Shown: positions 8,928-19,071 of the stretch, piece by piece
How the letters are laid out: each line of letters opens with the position of its first letter
How positions within the stretch are numbered: the first letter of the stretch is position 1
Origin: Pantoea sp. RIT-PI-b
GTDB lineage: Bacteria; Pseudomonadota; Gammaproteobacteria; Enterobacterales; Enterobacteriaceae
Assembly: GCF_001187905.1 (NCBI RefSeq)
Contig: NZ_LGIS01000015.1
Coordinates: 1-64,000 of the forward strand
Direction of reading: 5' to 3'
DNA length: 64,000 nucleotides
The notes under the pieces: model-generated
Seen by the model: the letters and a program-made list of their open reading frames with translations, nothing else
Databases searched by the model: none
What the model was told of the DNA's origin: nothing
Made by a program: the position numbers and the translations under genes

Positions 8928-9104
8928 ATGTTTTGGCCTGGATCAATTTTCGCGTTGCTGCTGACATGTTATCTGCTCTGGTTATTGTTTAAACTACGCC
9001 GCCTGTCGCGTCTGAAGTCGCGTTTACGTCGGCGTTCAGCCCATCGCTTCGTCCACTCTTCTGCCACGCGACCCTCCCTCAGACGACGTCACCGTAAGGA
9101 GTGA
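8928..9104 (+). CDS. Small predicted membrane protein upstream of hemN
   Basis: This 58-codon frame opens with ATG and MFWPGSIFALLLTCYLLWLL. That segment is one hydrophobic helix (about residues 6-21), followed by a strongly basic tail dominated by Arg, Lys and His. The stop TGA (9102-9104) is two bases before the hemN ATG, and its last codons encode the AAGGAG ribosome-binding site of hemN, suggesting translational coupling. Its own ribosome-binding site is weak (AGGT at 8917-8920). I do not recognise the family. A positive-inside, single-span peptide is consistent with an inner-membrane location. It could be a chance frame, and conservation has not been tested. Confidence 0.5.
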   Translation: MFWPGSIFALLLTCYLLWLLFKLRRLSRLKSRLRRRSAHRFVHSSATRPSLRRRHRKE

Positions 9105-9106
9105 GC

Positions 9107-10480
9107 ATGTCATCGCAGCAGATAGATTGGGATCAGCACCTCATCGAAAAATACAACTACGCTGGCCCGCGTTATACCTCTTATCCCACCGCACTTGAGT
9201 TCAGTGAGAACTTTGTTGAGGCTGATTTTCAGCACGCCGTTGAGCGCTACCCCAATCGTCCGTTATCGCTGTATGTGCATATCCCGTTTTGCCATCGTCT
9301 CTGCTACTTCTGCGGCTGCAATAAAATCGTGACGCGCCAGCTGCACAAAGCCGATCGCTACCTTGATGTGCTGGAGCAGGAGATTCGTCAGCGTGCGCCG
9401 CTGTTTGCGGGGCGCAGCGTCACTCAATTGCATTGGGGCGGTGGTACGCCGACATTTCTCAATCAGCAGCAGGTCAGTCGGCTGGTAGCATTGCTACGCG
9501 ATCATTTTACGATTGCCGATGATGTTGAAATGTCGATCGAGGTCGATCCGCGTGAAATCGAATTGGAGATGATCGATCATCTGCGCGCGGAAGGCTTTAA
9601 TCGCCTGAGCATGGGCGTGCAGGACTTCAATAAAGCGGTGCAGGAACGCGTTAATCGCGTGCAGGACGAAGAAACCATCTTTGCTCTGGTGCAGCGGGCG
9701 CGTGAGCAAGGCTTCCGCTCGGTTAGCCTCGATCTGATTTATGGTCTGCCGCTGCAAACGCCGGAAAGCTTTGCCTTTACCTTACAGCGCGTTATTGCAT
9801 TGAATCCCGATCGTCTTAGTGTCTTCAACTATGCGCATATGCCTACGCTTTTCGCTGCTCAACGGAAAATCAAAGATGATGAGCTTCCAGGTGCGGCACA
9901 GAAACTGCAAATTCTGCAGGAAACCATCGCCACCTTAACCGGCGAAGGTTATCAGTTTATCGGTATGGATCACTTCGCGCGTCCGGATGATGAACTGGCG
10001 GTCGCGCAGCGTGCGGGCGTGCTGCATCGTAACTTCCAGGGCTACACCACGCAGGGCGAAACCGATTTGCTCGGTATGGGCGTGTCGGCTATTAGTATGT
10101 TGGGCGATAGCTATGCGCAAAATCATAAAGAGCTGAAAGCCTATTACAGCGATGTCGAGCTGCGCGGCAATGCGCTATGGCGGGGGCTCACGTTGAGTGA
10201 AGATGATTGTCTGCGCCGCGATGTAATTAAGGCGTTGATCTGTAATTTTGCACTCGATTTTACGGCGGTAGAAGCCCAGTACCCCATTGAATTTGAAGCC
10301 TACTTTGCTGAGGATTTAGCCCTGTTAGCGCCGCTGATGGCCGATGGCTTAGTTGAGCAGAGAGGCCGCAGCCTGCACGTTACAGGTGTAGGCCGATTGC
10401 TGATTCGTAACATCTGTATGTGCTTTGATGTGTATATGCGGCAAAAGATGCGCATGCAGCAGTTCTCGCGAGTGATATAA
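9107..10480 (+). CDS. hemN: Oxygen-independent coproporphyrinogen III oxidase
   Basis: HemN is a radical SAM enzyme that decarboxylates coproporphyrinogen III to protoporphyrinogen IX without oxygen. The protein has 457 residues, identical in length to E. coli. It has the [4Fe-4S]/SAM motif CHRLCYFCGC (from about residue 62), the SAM-binding WGGGTPTF near residue 112, and the HemN C-terminal domain ending QQFSRVI. The ATG at 9107 is preferred over an in-frame GTG at 9101 because AAGGAG sits just upstream. It converges on glnG. Confidence 0.97.
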   Translation: MSSQQIDWDQHLIEKYNYAGPRYTSYPTALEFSENFVEADFQHAVERYPNRPLSLYVHIPFCHRLCYFCGCNKIVTRQLHKADRYLDVLEQEIRQRAPLFAGRSVTQLHWGGGTPTFLNQQQVSRLVALLRDHFTIADDVEMSIEVDPREIELEMIDHLRAEGFNRLSMGVQDFNKAVQERVNRVQDEETIFALVQRAREQGFRSVSLDLIYGLPLQTPESFAFTLQRVIALNPDRLSVFNYAHMPTLFAAQRKIKDDELPGAAQKLQILQETIATLTGEGYQFIGMDHFARPDDELAVAQRAGVLHRNFQGYTTQGETDLLGMGVSAISMLGDSYAQNHKELKAYYSDVELRGNALWRGLTLSEDDCLRRDVIKALICNFALDFTAVEAQYPIEFEAYFAEDLALLAPLMADGLVEQRGRSLHVTGVGRLLIRNICMCFDVYMRQKMRMQQFSRVI

Positions 10481-10506
10481 AAAAGGGGAGCAAATTTGCT
10501 CCCCTT
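10479..10506. terminator. Terminator between convergent hemN and glnG
   Basis: The palindrome AGGGGAGCAAATTTGCTCCCCT (10484-10505) lies between the two stop codons. It is preceded by five A, which gives a T-run on the minus strand, so it best ends glnG. Activity for hemN is plausible but lacks a good T-run. Confidence 0.75.
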
Positions 10507-10530
10507 GTCTCAAAACGCCCAATCTGCGCG

Positions 10531-11940
10531 TTATTCCATTCCCAGCTCTTTCAGCTTACGCGTCAAGGTATTACGTCCCCAGCCGAGCAAGCGTGCCGCT
10601 TCCTGTTTGTGACCCTGCGTGTGACGCAGTGCGGTGGTGAGCAACGTGCGCTCCATCTCCGGCTGTGCTTCCGACAATAGATTTTGATGACCGGAACGCA
10701 AGGCGCGATCGGCCCACTGCGCCAGCAACGTAGCCCAGCTATCCGGCAACGACTGCACCGGATTCTCCGGCGTGCTGGATTCGAACAGTTCTGGGGGCAG
10801 ATCCTGAATCAACACTTCCTGGCCCGCCGCCATCACGGTTAACCAACGACAGGTGTTTTCCAACTGGCGCACGTTACCGGACCAATGCAGACGCGTCAGC
10901 GCGGTTTCGGTTTCCGGATGCAGAATCTTCGCTTCCACGCCCAACTCACGTGCAGCAACCTGCAGGAAGTAACGTGCCAGACGTGGAATATCTTCGCGTC
11001 GTTCACGTAATGGCGGCAGATGAACGCGAATTACGTTGAGACGGTGGAACAAGTCCTCACGGAATTTGCCTTCCTGCACCCGCAGCTCAAGGTTCTGGTG
11101 GGTTGCCGCGATGATACGCACATCCACTTTCACCGGCGCATAGCCGCCCACGCGATAAAACTGGCCATCAGCCAATACGCGCAATAAGCGGGTTTGCACG
11201 TCGAGCGGCATATCACCAATTTCGTCGAGGAACAGCGTGCCGCCATCGGCCTGCTCAAAACGCCCCTGACGAATCTGGTTCGCACCGGTAAATGCGCCTT
11301 TCTCGTGACCAAACAGCTCTGATTCAATCAGATCTTTGGGAATCGCCGCCATGTTCAGCGCGATAAAAGGAGACTTCGCACGCGGGCTATGGCGATGCAG
11401 CGCATGCGCAACCAACTCTTTACCGGTACCGGATTCCCCGTTGATCAGCACGCTAATTGAGGAGCGTGAAAGACGACCAATGATGCGGAACACATCCTGC
11501 ATTGCCGGCGCTTCGCCGATAATGTCGGTGGTTGGGCCGCTAACCGGTTGATTACGTGGCTGCTGCTGTTCCTGATAATGGCTAATCGCGCGTTCAACCA
11601 GCGCCACAGCTTCATCAATATCAAACGGCTTTGGCAGGTAATCGAATGCACCTTGCTGATAAGCGCTAACAGCAGCATCCAGATCGGAGTGCGCGGTCAT
11701 AATGATCACCGGCAGCATCGGATGGCGCTGTTTAATCTGTTTCAGCAGCGCAAGACCATCCATGCCAGGCATACGAATGTCCGACAATAATACATCTGGG
11801 GTTTTGCTTGCGAGCGCATCCAGTACCTCGTTAGCGCTGTCAAAGGTTGCACAGCTCAAACCGGCTCCAGTGAGCGCTCGTTCAAGCACCCAGCGGATGG
11901 AGCTATCGTCATCGACGATCCAGACTATCCCTCGTTGCAT
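10531..11940 (-). CDS. glnG: Nitrogen regulator NtrC (NRI)
   Basis: NtrC is the sigma-54 activator of the nitrogen-limitation response. The 469 residues (same as E. coli) comprise a receiver domain with phospho-acceptor Asp near residue 54 ([12 protein letters not shown]) and the Lys in PKPFD, an AAA+ domain, and a Fis-type helix-turn-helix. The AAA+ domain has Walker A GESGTGKE, the sigma-54 contact loop GAFTGA and Walker B LFLDEIGD. The C-terminus reads [20 protein letters not shown]. It begins 7 bases after glnL and ends at the shared terminator with hemN. Confidence 0.98.
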   Translation of the reverse strand: MQRGIVWIVDDDSSIRWVLERALTGAGLSCATFDSANEVLDALASKTPDVLLSDIRMPGMDGLALLKQIKQRHPMLPVIIMTAHSDLDAAVSAYQQGAFDYLPKPFDIDEAVALVERAISHYQEQQQPRNQPVSGPTTDIIGEAPAMQDVFRIIGRLSRSSISVLINGESGTGKELVAHALHRHSPRAKSPFIALNMAAIPKDLIESELFGHEKGAFTGANQIRQGRFEQADGGTLFLDEIGDMPLDVQTRLLRVLADGQFYRVGGYAPVKVDVRIIAATHQNLELRVQEGKFREDLFHRLNVIRVHLPPLRERREDIPRLARYFLQVAARELGVEAKILHPETETALTRLHWSGNVRQLENTCRWLTVMAAGQEVLIQDLPPELFESSTPENPVQSLPDSWATLLAQWADRALRSGHQNLLSEAQPEMERTLLTTALRHTQGHKQEAARLLGWGRNTLTRKLKELGME

Positions 11941-11947
11941 ACAAACC

Positions 11948-12997
11948 TCACTGGCGAATAGGCAGGTAGACCGAGAATTCGGTGTGACCTGGCCAACTGT
12001 TAAATTCTATTTTTCCTGAATGCTGATCGATCAGGCTACGGGCGATGGAGAGACCTAAGCCGGTGCCACCTTCGCGTCCGCTCACCATCGGATAGAACAG
12101 CGTATCTTGTAGCTGGGCCGGAATGCCTGGGCCATCATCTTCAATATCAATGCGTGCGACTAAACGATAACGCGTACCGTGCAGCGTGAGCTGGAAGGCG
12201 GTACGCGTGCGAATCACGATGGTGCCACCTTCATCGCCTAAGGCTTGCAGCGCATTGCGCACCACATTCAACAGCACCTGTTCAATCTGGTCGGGATCGT
12301 GCGGCAGTTCCGGCAGGCTTGGGTCGTAATCACGCACCAGCGAAACGTTATCCGGCAGCTCCATCGAAACCAGATTCACCACGCGTTCTGCTACCTGGTG
12401 AATGCTTTGCGTCACGTGTAAACCCGGTTGTTGCGGACCTAACAGTCGATCAACCAGATTACGCAGGCGGTCTGCCTGCTCAATGATGATGCGCGTGTAT
12501 TCATGCAGGGAAGGATCGGGTAACGCGCGGGTAAGCAGCTGCGCGGCACCACGTAATCCCCCTAACGGGTTTTTAATTTCATGTGCCAGACCGCGGACTA
12601 AATCGCGAGCAGCAACTTGCTGAGCATGCTGAATTTGTTCCTGGCTAAGCCGGCGCTGATTATCCATCGGCGCCATTTCCAGCAGAATAAAGCCATCGGG
12701 TAACCGCTGCGCCGTCAGCGACATAATATGCGCGCGGCCATCAACCACTAAAGTGACCTCACTGTCGGTAAAGCCCTGGCCAGCCCCGAGACTCTCGCTC
12801 ATCACCTCAATATTCAGCGAAAAATAGCCGGTTAATTCCGGTAATGGCGTGCCGAACAATTTTCGTGAGCTCTGCGACAATAATTGCTGAGCCGCCGGAT
12901 TGGCGTAATGGATAACTAAATCGTCATCGACCAGCAAAATACTGTTGATCAGGGAGTTGAGAATCTGCCCCGCGTCGGGCAGCGTGCCAGTTGCCAT
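11948..12997 (-). CDS. glnL: Nitrogen sensor kinase/phosphatase NtrB (NRII)
   Basis: NtrB phosphorylates NtrC under nitrogen limitation and dephosphorylates it when bound by PII. The 349-residue cytosolic protein (E. coli 349) has an N-terminal PAS domain, the H-box [13 protein letters not shown] with His near residue 139, and ATPase N and G boxes ([28 protein letters not shown]). It lies between glnA and glnG. A terminator separates it from glnA, and its own promoter overlaps an NtrC site, so it has a basal NtrC-repressed transcript plus read-through from glnA. Confidence 0.98.
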   Translation of the reverse strand: MATGTLPDAGQILNSLINSILLVDDDLVIHYANPAAQQLLSQSSRKLFGTPLPELTGYFSLNIEVMSESLGAGQGFTDSEVTLVVDGRAHIMSLTAQRLPDGFILLEMAPMDNQRRLSQEQIQHAQQVAARDLVRGLAHEIKNPLGGLRGAAQLLTRALPDPSLHEYTRIIIEQADRLRNLVDRLLGPQQPGLHVTQSIHQVAERVVNLVSMELPDNVSLVRDYDPSLPELPHDPDQIEQVLLNVVRNALQALGDEGGTIVIRTRTAFQLTLHGTRYRLVARIDIEDDGPGIPAQLQDTLFYPMVSGREGGTGLGLSIARSLIDQHSGKIEFNSWPGHTEFSVYLPIRQ

Positions 12998-13009
12998 ACA
13001 GCGTTCCTC

Positions 13010-13031
13010 TGCACTAATTTAGTGCATTATA
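13010..13031 (-). promoter_or_regulatory. glnL promoter -10 and overlapping NtrC operator
   Basis: On the minus strand a TATAAT -10 box (13031-13026) abuts the near-perfect palindrome TGCACTAAATTAGTGCA (13026-13010), a consensus NtrC site. The start point would fall inside the site, matching the E. coli glnL promoter, which NtrC represses. Confidence 0.85.
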
Positions 13032-13075
13032 GCCTTTAAGGACGGAAATCTGTGCTTTGAACCAGAATACGCGGA

Positions 13076-13101
13076 GAAAAAAGCCCATCCGGAGATGGGC
13101 T
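13076..13101 (-). terminator. glnA terminator
   Basis: On the minus strand AGCCCATC-TCCG-GATGGGCT is followed by six T. It lies about 155 bases after the glnA stop and before glnL, and would attenuate transcription into glnLG as in E. coli. Confidence 0.92.
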
Positions 13102-13254
13102 AAAGTTTCCACGGCAATATAAAATCTTCTGCGTCTTTTACACCCCCGCTGCGTGGCTGCATTCGTTCACCCGAGTCACTGAGTTATCTCAACTCCCCGG
13201 CAATCTCGATTGCCGCCTTGCGGCGATGCATAATCCGCGAATCTTTAATGCTGA
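13102..13254 (-). ncRNA. glnA 3' UTR with hairpins; possible GlnZ-type small RNA
   Basis: The 153-base stretch between the glnA stop and its terminator is structured: GCCGC-AAG-GCGGC (13212-13224), GGCAAT-CGAG-ATTGCC (13199-13214, sharing bases with the first), then GAGTT-GAGAT-AACTC followed by GTGACTCGGGTGAACGAATG. The last part resembles the element in the 23S-5S spacer. In E. coli and Salmonella the glnA 3' UTR yields the sRNA GlnZ. Position and terminator fit, but I could not align the seed, so the sRNA call is inference. Confidence 0.35.
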
Positions 13255-14664
13255 TTAAACGCTGTAGTACAGTTCGAACTCAACGGGGTGCGGAGTCATG
13301 CGCACGCGGTCAACTTCTGGCTTACGCAGTTCGATGTAAGCATCGATGGCGTCATCAGTGAACACGCCGCCACGAGTCAGGAACTCGCGATCTTCGTTCA
13401 GTGCGTTCAGTGCTTCTTCCAGAGAACCTGCAACTTTTGGAATCTCAGCTTCTTCTTCCGGCGGCAGGTCATACAGGTTTTTGTCCATCGCATCGCCAGG
13501 GTGGATCTTGTTGATAACACCATCAAGACCGGCCATCAGCAGCGCGGTGAATGCCAGATATGGGTTAGCCGCTGGATCCGGGAAGCGTGCTTCGATACGA
13601 CGTGCTTTCGGGCTAGCAACCACTGGGATACGGATAGAAGCAGAACGGTTACGGGCAGAGTAAGCCAGCATAACAGGTGCTTCGTAGCCTGGGACCAGAC
13701 GCTTGTATGAGTTGGTGGTTGGGTTTGCCAGGGCGTTGATCGCTTTAGCGTGCTTGATGATACCGCCGATGTAGAACAGAGCAGTTTCAGACAGGCCGCC
13801 GTACTTGTCGCCAGAGAACAGGTTCACGCCGCCTTTTGACAGGGACATGTGGCAGTGCATACCTGAACCGTTATCGCCGAACATTGGCTTAGGCATGAAG
13901 GTTGCAGTTTTGCCGTACGCATGAGCAACGTTGTGCACCACGTATTTGTAGATCTGAATTTCGTCCGCTTTTTTGGTCATGGTGTTGAAGCGGGTTGCCA
14001 CTTCGTTCTGACCAGCAGTTGCCACTTCATGGTGGTGTGCTTCAACCACTAAGCCCATCTGCTCCATGGTCAGACACATGGCTGAACGGATGTCCTGCGC
14101 TGAGTCAACCGGTGGCACTGGGAAGTAACCGCCTTTCAGACCTGGACGGTGACCTTTGTTACCGCCTTCGTACTCTTTACCGGTGTTCCATGCTGCTTCG
14201 ATATCATCGATAGCCACGTGTGAACCTGAAGTAGAAGAACCGAAACGGATGTCATCGAACAGGAAGAACTCTGGCTCAGGTCCAAACAGCACGGTATCCG
14301 CGATGCCTGAAGAACGCAGGAACTCTTCTGCACGTTTTGCAATGGAGCGCGGGTCACGATCGTAGCCCTGCAGTGTGCCTGGCTCAAGGATGTCGCAACG
14401 GATGATCAGGGTCGAGTCTTCGAAGAACGGATCCATAACTGCAGTGGTTGCATCCGGCATCAGCACCATGTCTGATTCGTTAATGCCTTTCCAGCCACCG
14501 ATGGAGGAGCCATCGAACATTTTGCCTTCTTCGAAGAAGTCAGCGTTAACCTGGTGAGCAGGGATAGTAACGTGCTGTTCTTTACCTTTGGTATCGGTAA
14601 AACGCAGGTCAACAAACTTAACTTCATGCTCGTTCATCATCGAGAGAACGTGTTCAGCGGACAT
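13255..14664 (-). CDS. glnA: Glutamine synthetase, type I
   Basis: This enzyme makes glutamine from glutamate, ammonia and ATP as a cytosolic dodecamer. From the ATG at 14664 it has 469 residues, the E. coli length. A TTG two codons upstream is not needed, because AGGAGAG precedes the ATG. Conserved parts include [20 protein letters not shown], the metal/ammonium loop [13 protein letters not shown], and the adenylylation loop NLYDLPPEE with the target Tyr near residue 398. It is therefore a GlnE-regulated GSI-beta type. Control elements upstream are a sigma-54 promoter and NtrC sites. Confidence 0.99.
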   Translation of the reverse strand: MSAEHVLSMMNEHEVKFVDLRFTDTKGKEQHVTIPAHQVNADFFEEGKMFDGSSIGGWKGINESDMVLMPDATTAVMDPFFEDSTLIIRCDILEPGTLQGYDRDPRSIAKRAEEFLRSSGIADTVLFGPEPEFFLFDDIRFGSSTSGSHVAIDDIEAAWNTGKEYEGGNKGHRPGLKGGYFPVPPVDSAQDIRSAMCLTMEQMGLVVEAHHHEVATAGQNEVATRFNTMTKKADEIQIYKYVVHNVAHAYGKTATFMPKPMFGDNGSGMHCHMSLSKGGVNLFSGDKYGGLSETALFYIGGIIKHAKAINALANPTTNSYKRLVPGYEAPVMLAYSARNRSASIRIPVVASPKARRIEARFPDPAANPYLAFTALLMAGLDGVINKIHPGDAMDKNLYDLPPEEEAEIPKVAGSLEEALNALNEDREFLTRGGVFTDDAIDAYIELRKPEVDRVRMTPHPVEFELYYSV

Positions 14665-14810
14665 ACTCAACTCTCCTGGAAATGGTCATTATCGTCATGG
14701 TGAGAGAACTTCGTTGCCGGGAATGCGCCACAACTGCTGACCACTCCTAACCAAAGATCTCGGCAAGCTCTTTCAACCGTTTTATAACTGTCGTTTTCGC
14801 TTAAAATAGA

Positions 14811-14830
14811 TAAAGCGAATTCTGTGCCAA
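14811..14830 (-). promoter_or_regulatory. Sigma-54 promoter glnAp2
   Basis: On the minus strand TTGGCACAGAATTCGCTTTA matches the sigma-54 consensus, with GG near 14828 and GC near 14816, twelve bases apart. It differs from the E. coli glnAp2 core by one base that I can see. The predicted start is near 14803, giving a leader of about 140 bases. Confidence 0.92.
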
Positions 14831-14904
14831 CTTTATGACAATAGCGAAAATGGCGCTACAATGCGCCCTTTCGTGAGTCGAAGGCTGCACCAGGATGGAT
14901 TGCA

Positions 14905-14921
14905 TGCATTGTTATGGTGCA
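14905..14921. promoter_or_regulatory. NtrC enhancer site 1 (glnA proximal)
   Basis: TGCATTGTTATGGTGCA fits the NtrC site (TGCAC-N7-GTGCA) with one mismatch. Its centre is about 110 bases upstream of the predicted glnAp2 start, close to the proximal E. coli enhancer. Confidence 0.85.
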
Positions 14922-14936
14922 TCCGTGGTGAATGAA

Positions 14937-14953
14937 AGCACTATCATGGTGCA
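14937..14953. promoter_or_regulatory. NtrC enhancer site 2 (glnA distal)
   Basis: AGCACTATCATGGTGCA fits the NtrC site with one mismatch. It is 32 bases (three helical turns) from site 1, with its centre near -142. A third, imperfect copy with one extra spacer base (TGCACCGTTAATGGTGCT, 14978-14995) lies further upstream toward typA. Confidence 0.85.
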
Positions 14954-15103
14954 AAATGCCATCGCAGTGCAGATTAATGCACCGTTAATGGTGCTAAAAA
15001 CCAGCACTACGAGAAACTTTCGGCGAAATCTGTGATCATGTTCAGTCTTCCGCTTAATCCGTGTACAATACCGCGTTATTTCTATAATGCCTGAGGCAAA
15101 GCT

Positions 15104-16924
15104 GTGATCGAAAATTTGCGTAACATCGCCATCATCGCGCACGTTGACCATGGTAAGACCACCCTGGTTGACAAGCTGCTACAACAGTCCGGTACTTTTG
15201 ATGCTCGTACCGAAGCGACTGAGCGCGTAATGGACTCCAACGATTTGGAGAAAGAGCGTGGGATTACCATCCTCGCAAAAAACACCGCCATCAAATGGAA
15301 TGACTACCGTATCAACATCGTTGATACCCCAGGACACGCCGACTTCGGTGGTGAAGTGGAGCGCGTCATGTCCATGGTGGATTCGGTGCTGCTGGTTGTA
15401 GATGCGATGGATGGCCCTATGCCGCAAACCCGCTTCGTAACCAAGAAAGCATTTGCTCATGGTTTGAAGCCGATTGTGGTTATCAACAAAGTTGACCGTC
15501 CGGGCGCGCGTCCTGATTGGGTTGTTGATCAGGTATTCGACCTGTTCGTTAACCTGGATGCGACTGACGAGCAGCTAGACTTCCCGATCATCTTCGCTTC
15601 GGCGTTGAATGGTATCGCGGGTCTGGAACACACCGATATGGCTGACGACATGACCCCGCTGTACCAGGCGATCGTCGACCACGTTTCTCCACCTCAGGTT
15701 GAAGTTGAAGCGCCACTGCAGATGCAGATCTCGCAGCTGGACTATAACAACTACCTGGGCGTGATCGGAATCGGCCGCATCAAGCGCGGTACCGTGAAGC
15801 CGAACCAGCAAGTCACTATCATTGATAGCGAAGGCAAAACCCGTAACGGTAAAGTCGGTAAAGTACTGGGCCACCTCGGTCTGGAGCGTATCGAAAGCAC
15901 CCTGGCAGAAGCGGGCGACATCATCGCTATCACCGGCCTGGGCGAGCTGAACATCTCTGACACCATCTGCGACACGCAGAATGTGGAAGCGCTGCCAGCC
16001 CTGAGCGTCGATGAACCAACTGTAACCATGTTCTTCAACGTGAACACCTCACCGTTCTGCGGTAAAGAAGGTAAATTCGTGACCTCGCGCCAGATCCTGG
16101 AGCGTTTGAACAAAGAACTGGTACACAACGTGGCACTGCGCGTTGAAGAAACCGAAGATTCTGATGCGTTCCGCGTTTCAGGTCGTGGTGAGCTGCACTT
16201 GTCGGTTCTGATCGAGAACATGCGTCGTGAAGGTTTCGAGCTGGCGGTATCCCGTCCGAAAGTAATCTTCCGCGAGTTTGAAGGCCGTAAGCAGGAGCCA
16301 TTCGAAAACGTCACCCTCGACATCGAAGAAACCCACCAGGGTTCTGTGATGCAAGCGATGGGTGAGCGTAAAGGCGACCTGAAAAACATGGATCCAGATG
16401 GTAAAGGCCGTGTACGTCTTGACTACATGATCCCAAGCCGTGGTCTGATCGGCTTCCGTAACGAATTCATGACCATGACTTCAGGTACCGGTCTGCTGTA
16501 CTCCACCTTCAGCCACTACGACGACGTGCGTCCGGGCGAAGTGGGTCAGCGTCAGAACGGTGTACTGATCTCTAACGGCCAGGGTAAAGCGGTAGCGTTC
16601 GCCCTGTTCGGTCTGCAGGATCGCGGTAAGCTGTTCCTGGGTCACGGTGCGGAAGTGTATGAAGGCCAGATCATCGGTATTCATAGCCGTTCTAACGACC
16701 TGACCGTTAACTGCCTGACCGGTAAGAAACTGACCAACATGCGTGCGTCAGGTACTGATGAAGCGACCACTCTGGTTCCACCGCAGAAGATGACGCTGGA
16801 ACAGGCTATCGAGTTCATCGATGATGACGAACTGGTAGAAGTGACTCCGCTGTCAGTACGTATTCGTAAACGTCACCTGACCGAGAACGATCGTAAGCGT
16901 TCTTCTCGCGGCAGCAAAGAGTAA
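15104..16924 (+). CDS. typA: Ribosome-associated GTPase TypA/BipA
   Basis: BipA is a translational GTPase of the EF-G/LepA family involved in 50S assembly at low temperature and in stress adaptation. The 606-residue protein (E. coli 607) has G1 [10 protein letters not shown]2 RGITI, G3 DTPGHADF, G4 NKVDRP and G5 SALNG, then beta-barrel and EF-G-like domains and the BipA C-terminal domain ending [15 protein letters not shown]. The start is GTG with GAGG upstream. A perfect TATAAT at 15083-15088 and TACAAT at 15064-15069 are promoter candidates. It is divergent from glnA. Confidence 0.97.
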   Translation: MIENLRNIAIIAHVDHGKTTLVDKLLQQSGTFDARTEATERVMDSNDLEKERGITILAKNTAIKWNDYRINIVDTPGHADFGGEVERVMSMVDSVLLVVDAMDGPMPQTRFVTKKAFAHGLKPIVVINKVDRPGARPDWVVDQVFDLFVNLDATDEQLDFPIIFASALNGIAGLEHTDMADDMTPLYQAIVDHVSPPQVEVEAPLQMQISQLDYNNYLGVIGIGRIKRGTVKPNQQVTIIDSEGKTRNGKVGKVLGHLGLERIESTLAEAGDIIAITGLGELNISDTICDTQNVEALPALSVDEPTVTMFFNVNTSPFCGKEGKFVTSRQILERLNKELVHNVALRVEETEDSDAFRVSGRGELHLSVLIENMRREGFELAVSRPKVIFREFEGRKQEPFENVTLDIEETHQGSVMQAMGERKGDLKNMDPDGKGRVRLDYMIPSRGLIGFRNEFMTMTSGTGLLYSTFSHYDDVRPGEVGQRQNGVLISNGQGKAVAFALFGLQDRGKLFLGHGAEVYEGQIIGIHSRSNDLTVNCLTGKKLTNMRASGTDEATTLVPPQKMTLEQAIEFIDDDELVEVTPLSVRIRKRHLTENDRKRSSRGSKE

Positions 16925-16942
16925 GCGAAACAGTCTGATATT

Positions 16943-16969
16943 AAGCCCCGCACTTGCGGGGCTTTTTTA
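16943..16969 (+). terminator. typA terminator
   Basis: AAGCCCCGC-ACTT-GCGGGGCTT followed by a T-run, 19 bases after the typA stop. Confidence 0.95.
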
Positions 16970-17108
16970 TGCCTGCAAGCCGCTGCAACGCTCGCTTGCT
17001 GAACTTTGGCTCCGCTTCCAGATTGCTGATTTCCCGCGCCTCGTCCCTGTTCAGACACCACTTTTGCCGCTAAAGTGAATGATCCAGGGAACATAAAGGA
17101 GAGGCGTC

Positions 17109-17705
17109 ATGCTGTACATTTTTGATTTAGGCAATGTGATTGTTGATATCGATTTTAATCGTGTGCTCGGCGTCTGGAGCGATTTGGGGCGTGTGCCGCT
17201 GGCAACGTTGCAAAGCAACTTCCGCATGGATGAGGCTTTTGAGAAACACGAACGTGGCGAGATAAGCGATCCCGAATTCGCCGCGCGTATCTGCGATCAA
17301 CTGGATATCGCGCTGAGTTACCCACAATTCACGGCAGGCTGGCAGGCGGTTTTTGTCGGCGTGCGTCCGGAAACGCTGGCGATCATGAACAAACTGCGTG
17401 CTAAGGGCGAGCGCGTGGTGATTCTGTCGAATACCAATCAGCTGCACTTCGAGTTCTGGCCAACGCAATATCCCGATGTACAGCAGGCGGCCGATCATCT
17501 TTATATGTCGCAGGATATCGGCATGCGTAAGCCGGAAGCCCGCATCTATAACTATGTGCTGCAGCACGAAGGCTATCAGGCCGACCAGGCGGTATTTTTT
17601 GATGATAACCAGGCCAACATCGATGCGGCGCGCGCGCTCGGCATTGAGAGCGTGTTGGTGGTTGATGAGAAAACCGTGCCGGATTGGTTTGCAGGTCGTC
17701 TCTGA
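17109..17705 (+). CDS. yihX: HAD phosphatase YihX (alpha-D-glucose-1-phosphate phosphatase)
   Basis: This cytosolic HAD-superfamily phosphatase dephosphorylates alpha-D-glucose-1-phosphate in E. coli. It has 198 residues (E. coli 199). HAD motif I is YIFDLGNVIVDID, with the LGN variant typical of YihX. Motif II is VVILSNTN, motif III uses Lys in MRKPEARIY, and motif IV is VFFDDNQANI. AAAGGAGAGG precedes the ATG. The stop abuts the GTG of yihY, so the two are co-transcribed, as in E. coli. Confidence 0.95.
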   Translation: MLYIFDLGNVIVDIDFNRVLGVWSDLGRVPLATLQSNFRMDEAFEKHERGEISDPEFAARICDQLDIALSYPQFTAGWQAVFVGVRPETLAIMNKLRAKGERVVILSNTNQLHFEFWPTQYPDVQQAADHLYMSQDIGMRKPEARIYNYVLQHEGYQADQAVFFDDNQANIDAARALGIESVLVVDEKTVPDWFAGRL

Positions 17706-18578
17706 GTGCTGAATCAACGACATCTGCGCCACTCGGCGCATGCTTTTTTCCTGTGGGTAAAACTGCTGTGGCGACGCATTGACGAAGACAATATGACGAC
17801 GCAGGCGGGCAATCTGGCCTACGTCTCATTGCTGGCGTTGGTGCCGCTAATTGCCGTGGTTTTTGCGCTGTTCGCCGCTTTTCCCATGTTCTCCGATATC
17901 AGCGTGCAGCTGAAAAACTTCATCTTCACTAACTTTATTCCGGCGACGGGCGACGTCATTCAGCGTTATCTGGATCAGTTCGTTGCCAACGTCAACAAGA
18001 TGACGGCGGTCGGTATTGTCGGGTTGATTGTCACCGCGCTGCTGCTGATGCATTCGGTGGACAGCGCGTTAAACACTATCTGGCGCAGCGATAAGCCCCG
18101 ACCAATGGTCTACTCCTTTGCGGTGTACTGGATGATCTTAACGCTGGGTCCGCTGCTGGCCGGCGCCAGTTTAGCCCTGAGCTCCTATCTGTTGTCGCTG
18201 CGCTGGGTAAATGTCACCGGTGTCACCAGCTTAGTCGATCATCTGCTGCGCATTTTCCCGCTGTTTCTCTCTATCCTCGCCTTCTGGCTGCTGTACAGCA
18301 TTGTGCCGACGCGGCGTGTGCCCACGCGCGATGCACTGATCGGTGCCATCGTTGCCGGTTTGCTGTTCGAGCTGGGGAAAAAAGGCTTTGCGCTCTATGT
18401 TACGATGTTCCCTTCGTATCAGTTAATTTACGGCGTTCTGGCGGTCATCCCGATTCTGTTCCTTTGGGTTTACTGGTCGTGGTGTATTGTTTTGTTAGGC
18501 GCAGAAATCACCGTCACCCTGGATGACTATCGCCAGTTAAAACAGCAGGAACGCGATAAAGAACGAGAGGAAACATGA
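17706..18578 (+). CDS. yihY: YihY/UPF0761 family inner-membrane protein
   Basis: This multi-pass inner-membrane protein has 290 residues, the E. coli length, and about six hydrophobic segments. Conserved stretches include [39 protein letters not shown] and [20 protein letters not shown]. It was once proposed to be RNase BN, an assignment later withdrawn, so its function is unknown. The GTG start immediately follows the yihX stop. The end overlaps dtd by 4 bases. Confidence 0.93.
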   Translation: MLNQRHLRHSAHAFFLWVKLLWRRIDEDNMTTQAGNLAYVSLLALVPLIAVVFALFAAFPMFSDISVQLKNFIFTNFIPATGDVIQRYLDQFVANVNKMTAVGIVGLIVTALLLMHSVDSALNTIWRSDKPRPMVYSFAVYWMILTLGPLLAGASLALSSYLLSLRWVNVTGVTSLVDHLLRIFPLFLSILAFWLLYSIVPTRRVPTRDALIGAIVAGLLFELGKKGFALYVTMFPSYQLIYGVLAVIPILFLWVYWSWCIVLLGAEITVTLDDYRQLKQQERDKEREET

Positions 18579-19012
18579 TTGCTTTGATTCAGCGCGTCAG
18601 TCGCGCCAGTGTCAGCGTTGATGACGCGACAGTGGGTGAAATTGGCAATGGGTTATTGGTGTTATTGGGTGTTGAAAAGGGCGACGACGAGCAAAAGGCG
18701 CAGCGTTTGACCGAACGCGTTCTCGGCTACCGCATCTTCGCGGATGAGAATGACAAGATGAATCTCAACGTACAGCAGGCCGGCGGCAGCGTGCTGGTGG
18801 TGTCGCAATTCACCCTCGCCGCTGATACCAATAAAGGTATGCGTCCCTCTTTCTCTGGCGGTGCAGAACCGGCGGAAGCCGAGCGTCTCTATGAATACTT
18901 CAGCGATTGCTGCCGAACACAGGGTGTGACCACCGCAAATGGGCGCTTTGCCGCCAATATGCAGGTTTCGTTGGTAAACGACGGTCCGGTGACCTTCTGG
19001 TTACAGGTGTGA
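18575..19012 (+). CDS. dtd: D-aminoacyl-tRNA deacylase
   Basis: Dtd hydrolyses D-aminoacyl-tRNAs (and Gly-tRNAAla) to protect translation. It has 145 residues, as in E. coli. The hallmark [17 protein letters not shown] (about residues 77-93) and the Gly-cisPro-type GPVTFWLQV at the C-terminus are intact. AGAGGAAAC precedes the ATG, which overlaps the yihY stop. Confidence 0.97.
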   Translation: MIALIQRVSRASVSVDDATVGEIGNGLLVLLGVEKGDDEQKAQRLTERVLGYRIFADENDKMNLNVQQAGGSVLVVSQFTLAADTNKGMRPSFSGGAEPAEAERLYEYFSDCCRTQGVTTANGRFAANMQVSLVNDGPVTFWLQV

Positions 19013-19071
19013 GGTTAACAGCCGAGCGGCAAGGATTTAGCCACGCAAGCTCCGAACGAGAGAATCACTTT

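Noticed and set aside
15751..16389. 212-codon antisense frame inside typA
   Set aside because: Shadow of typA; the Ser/Arg-rich composition is typical of antisense reading.
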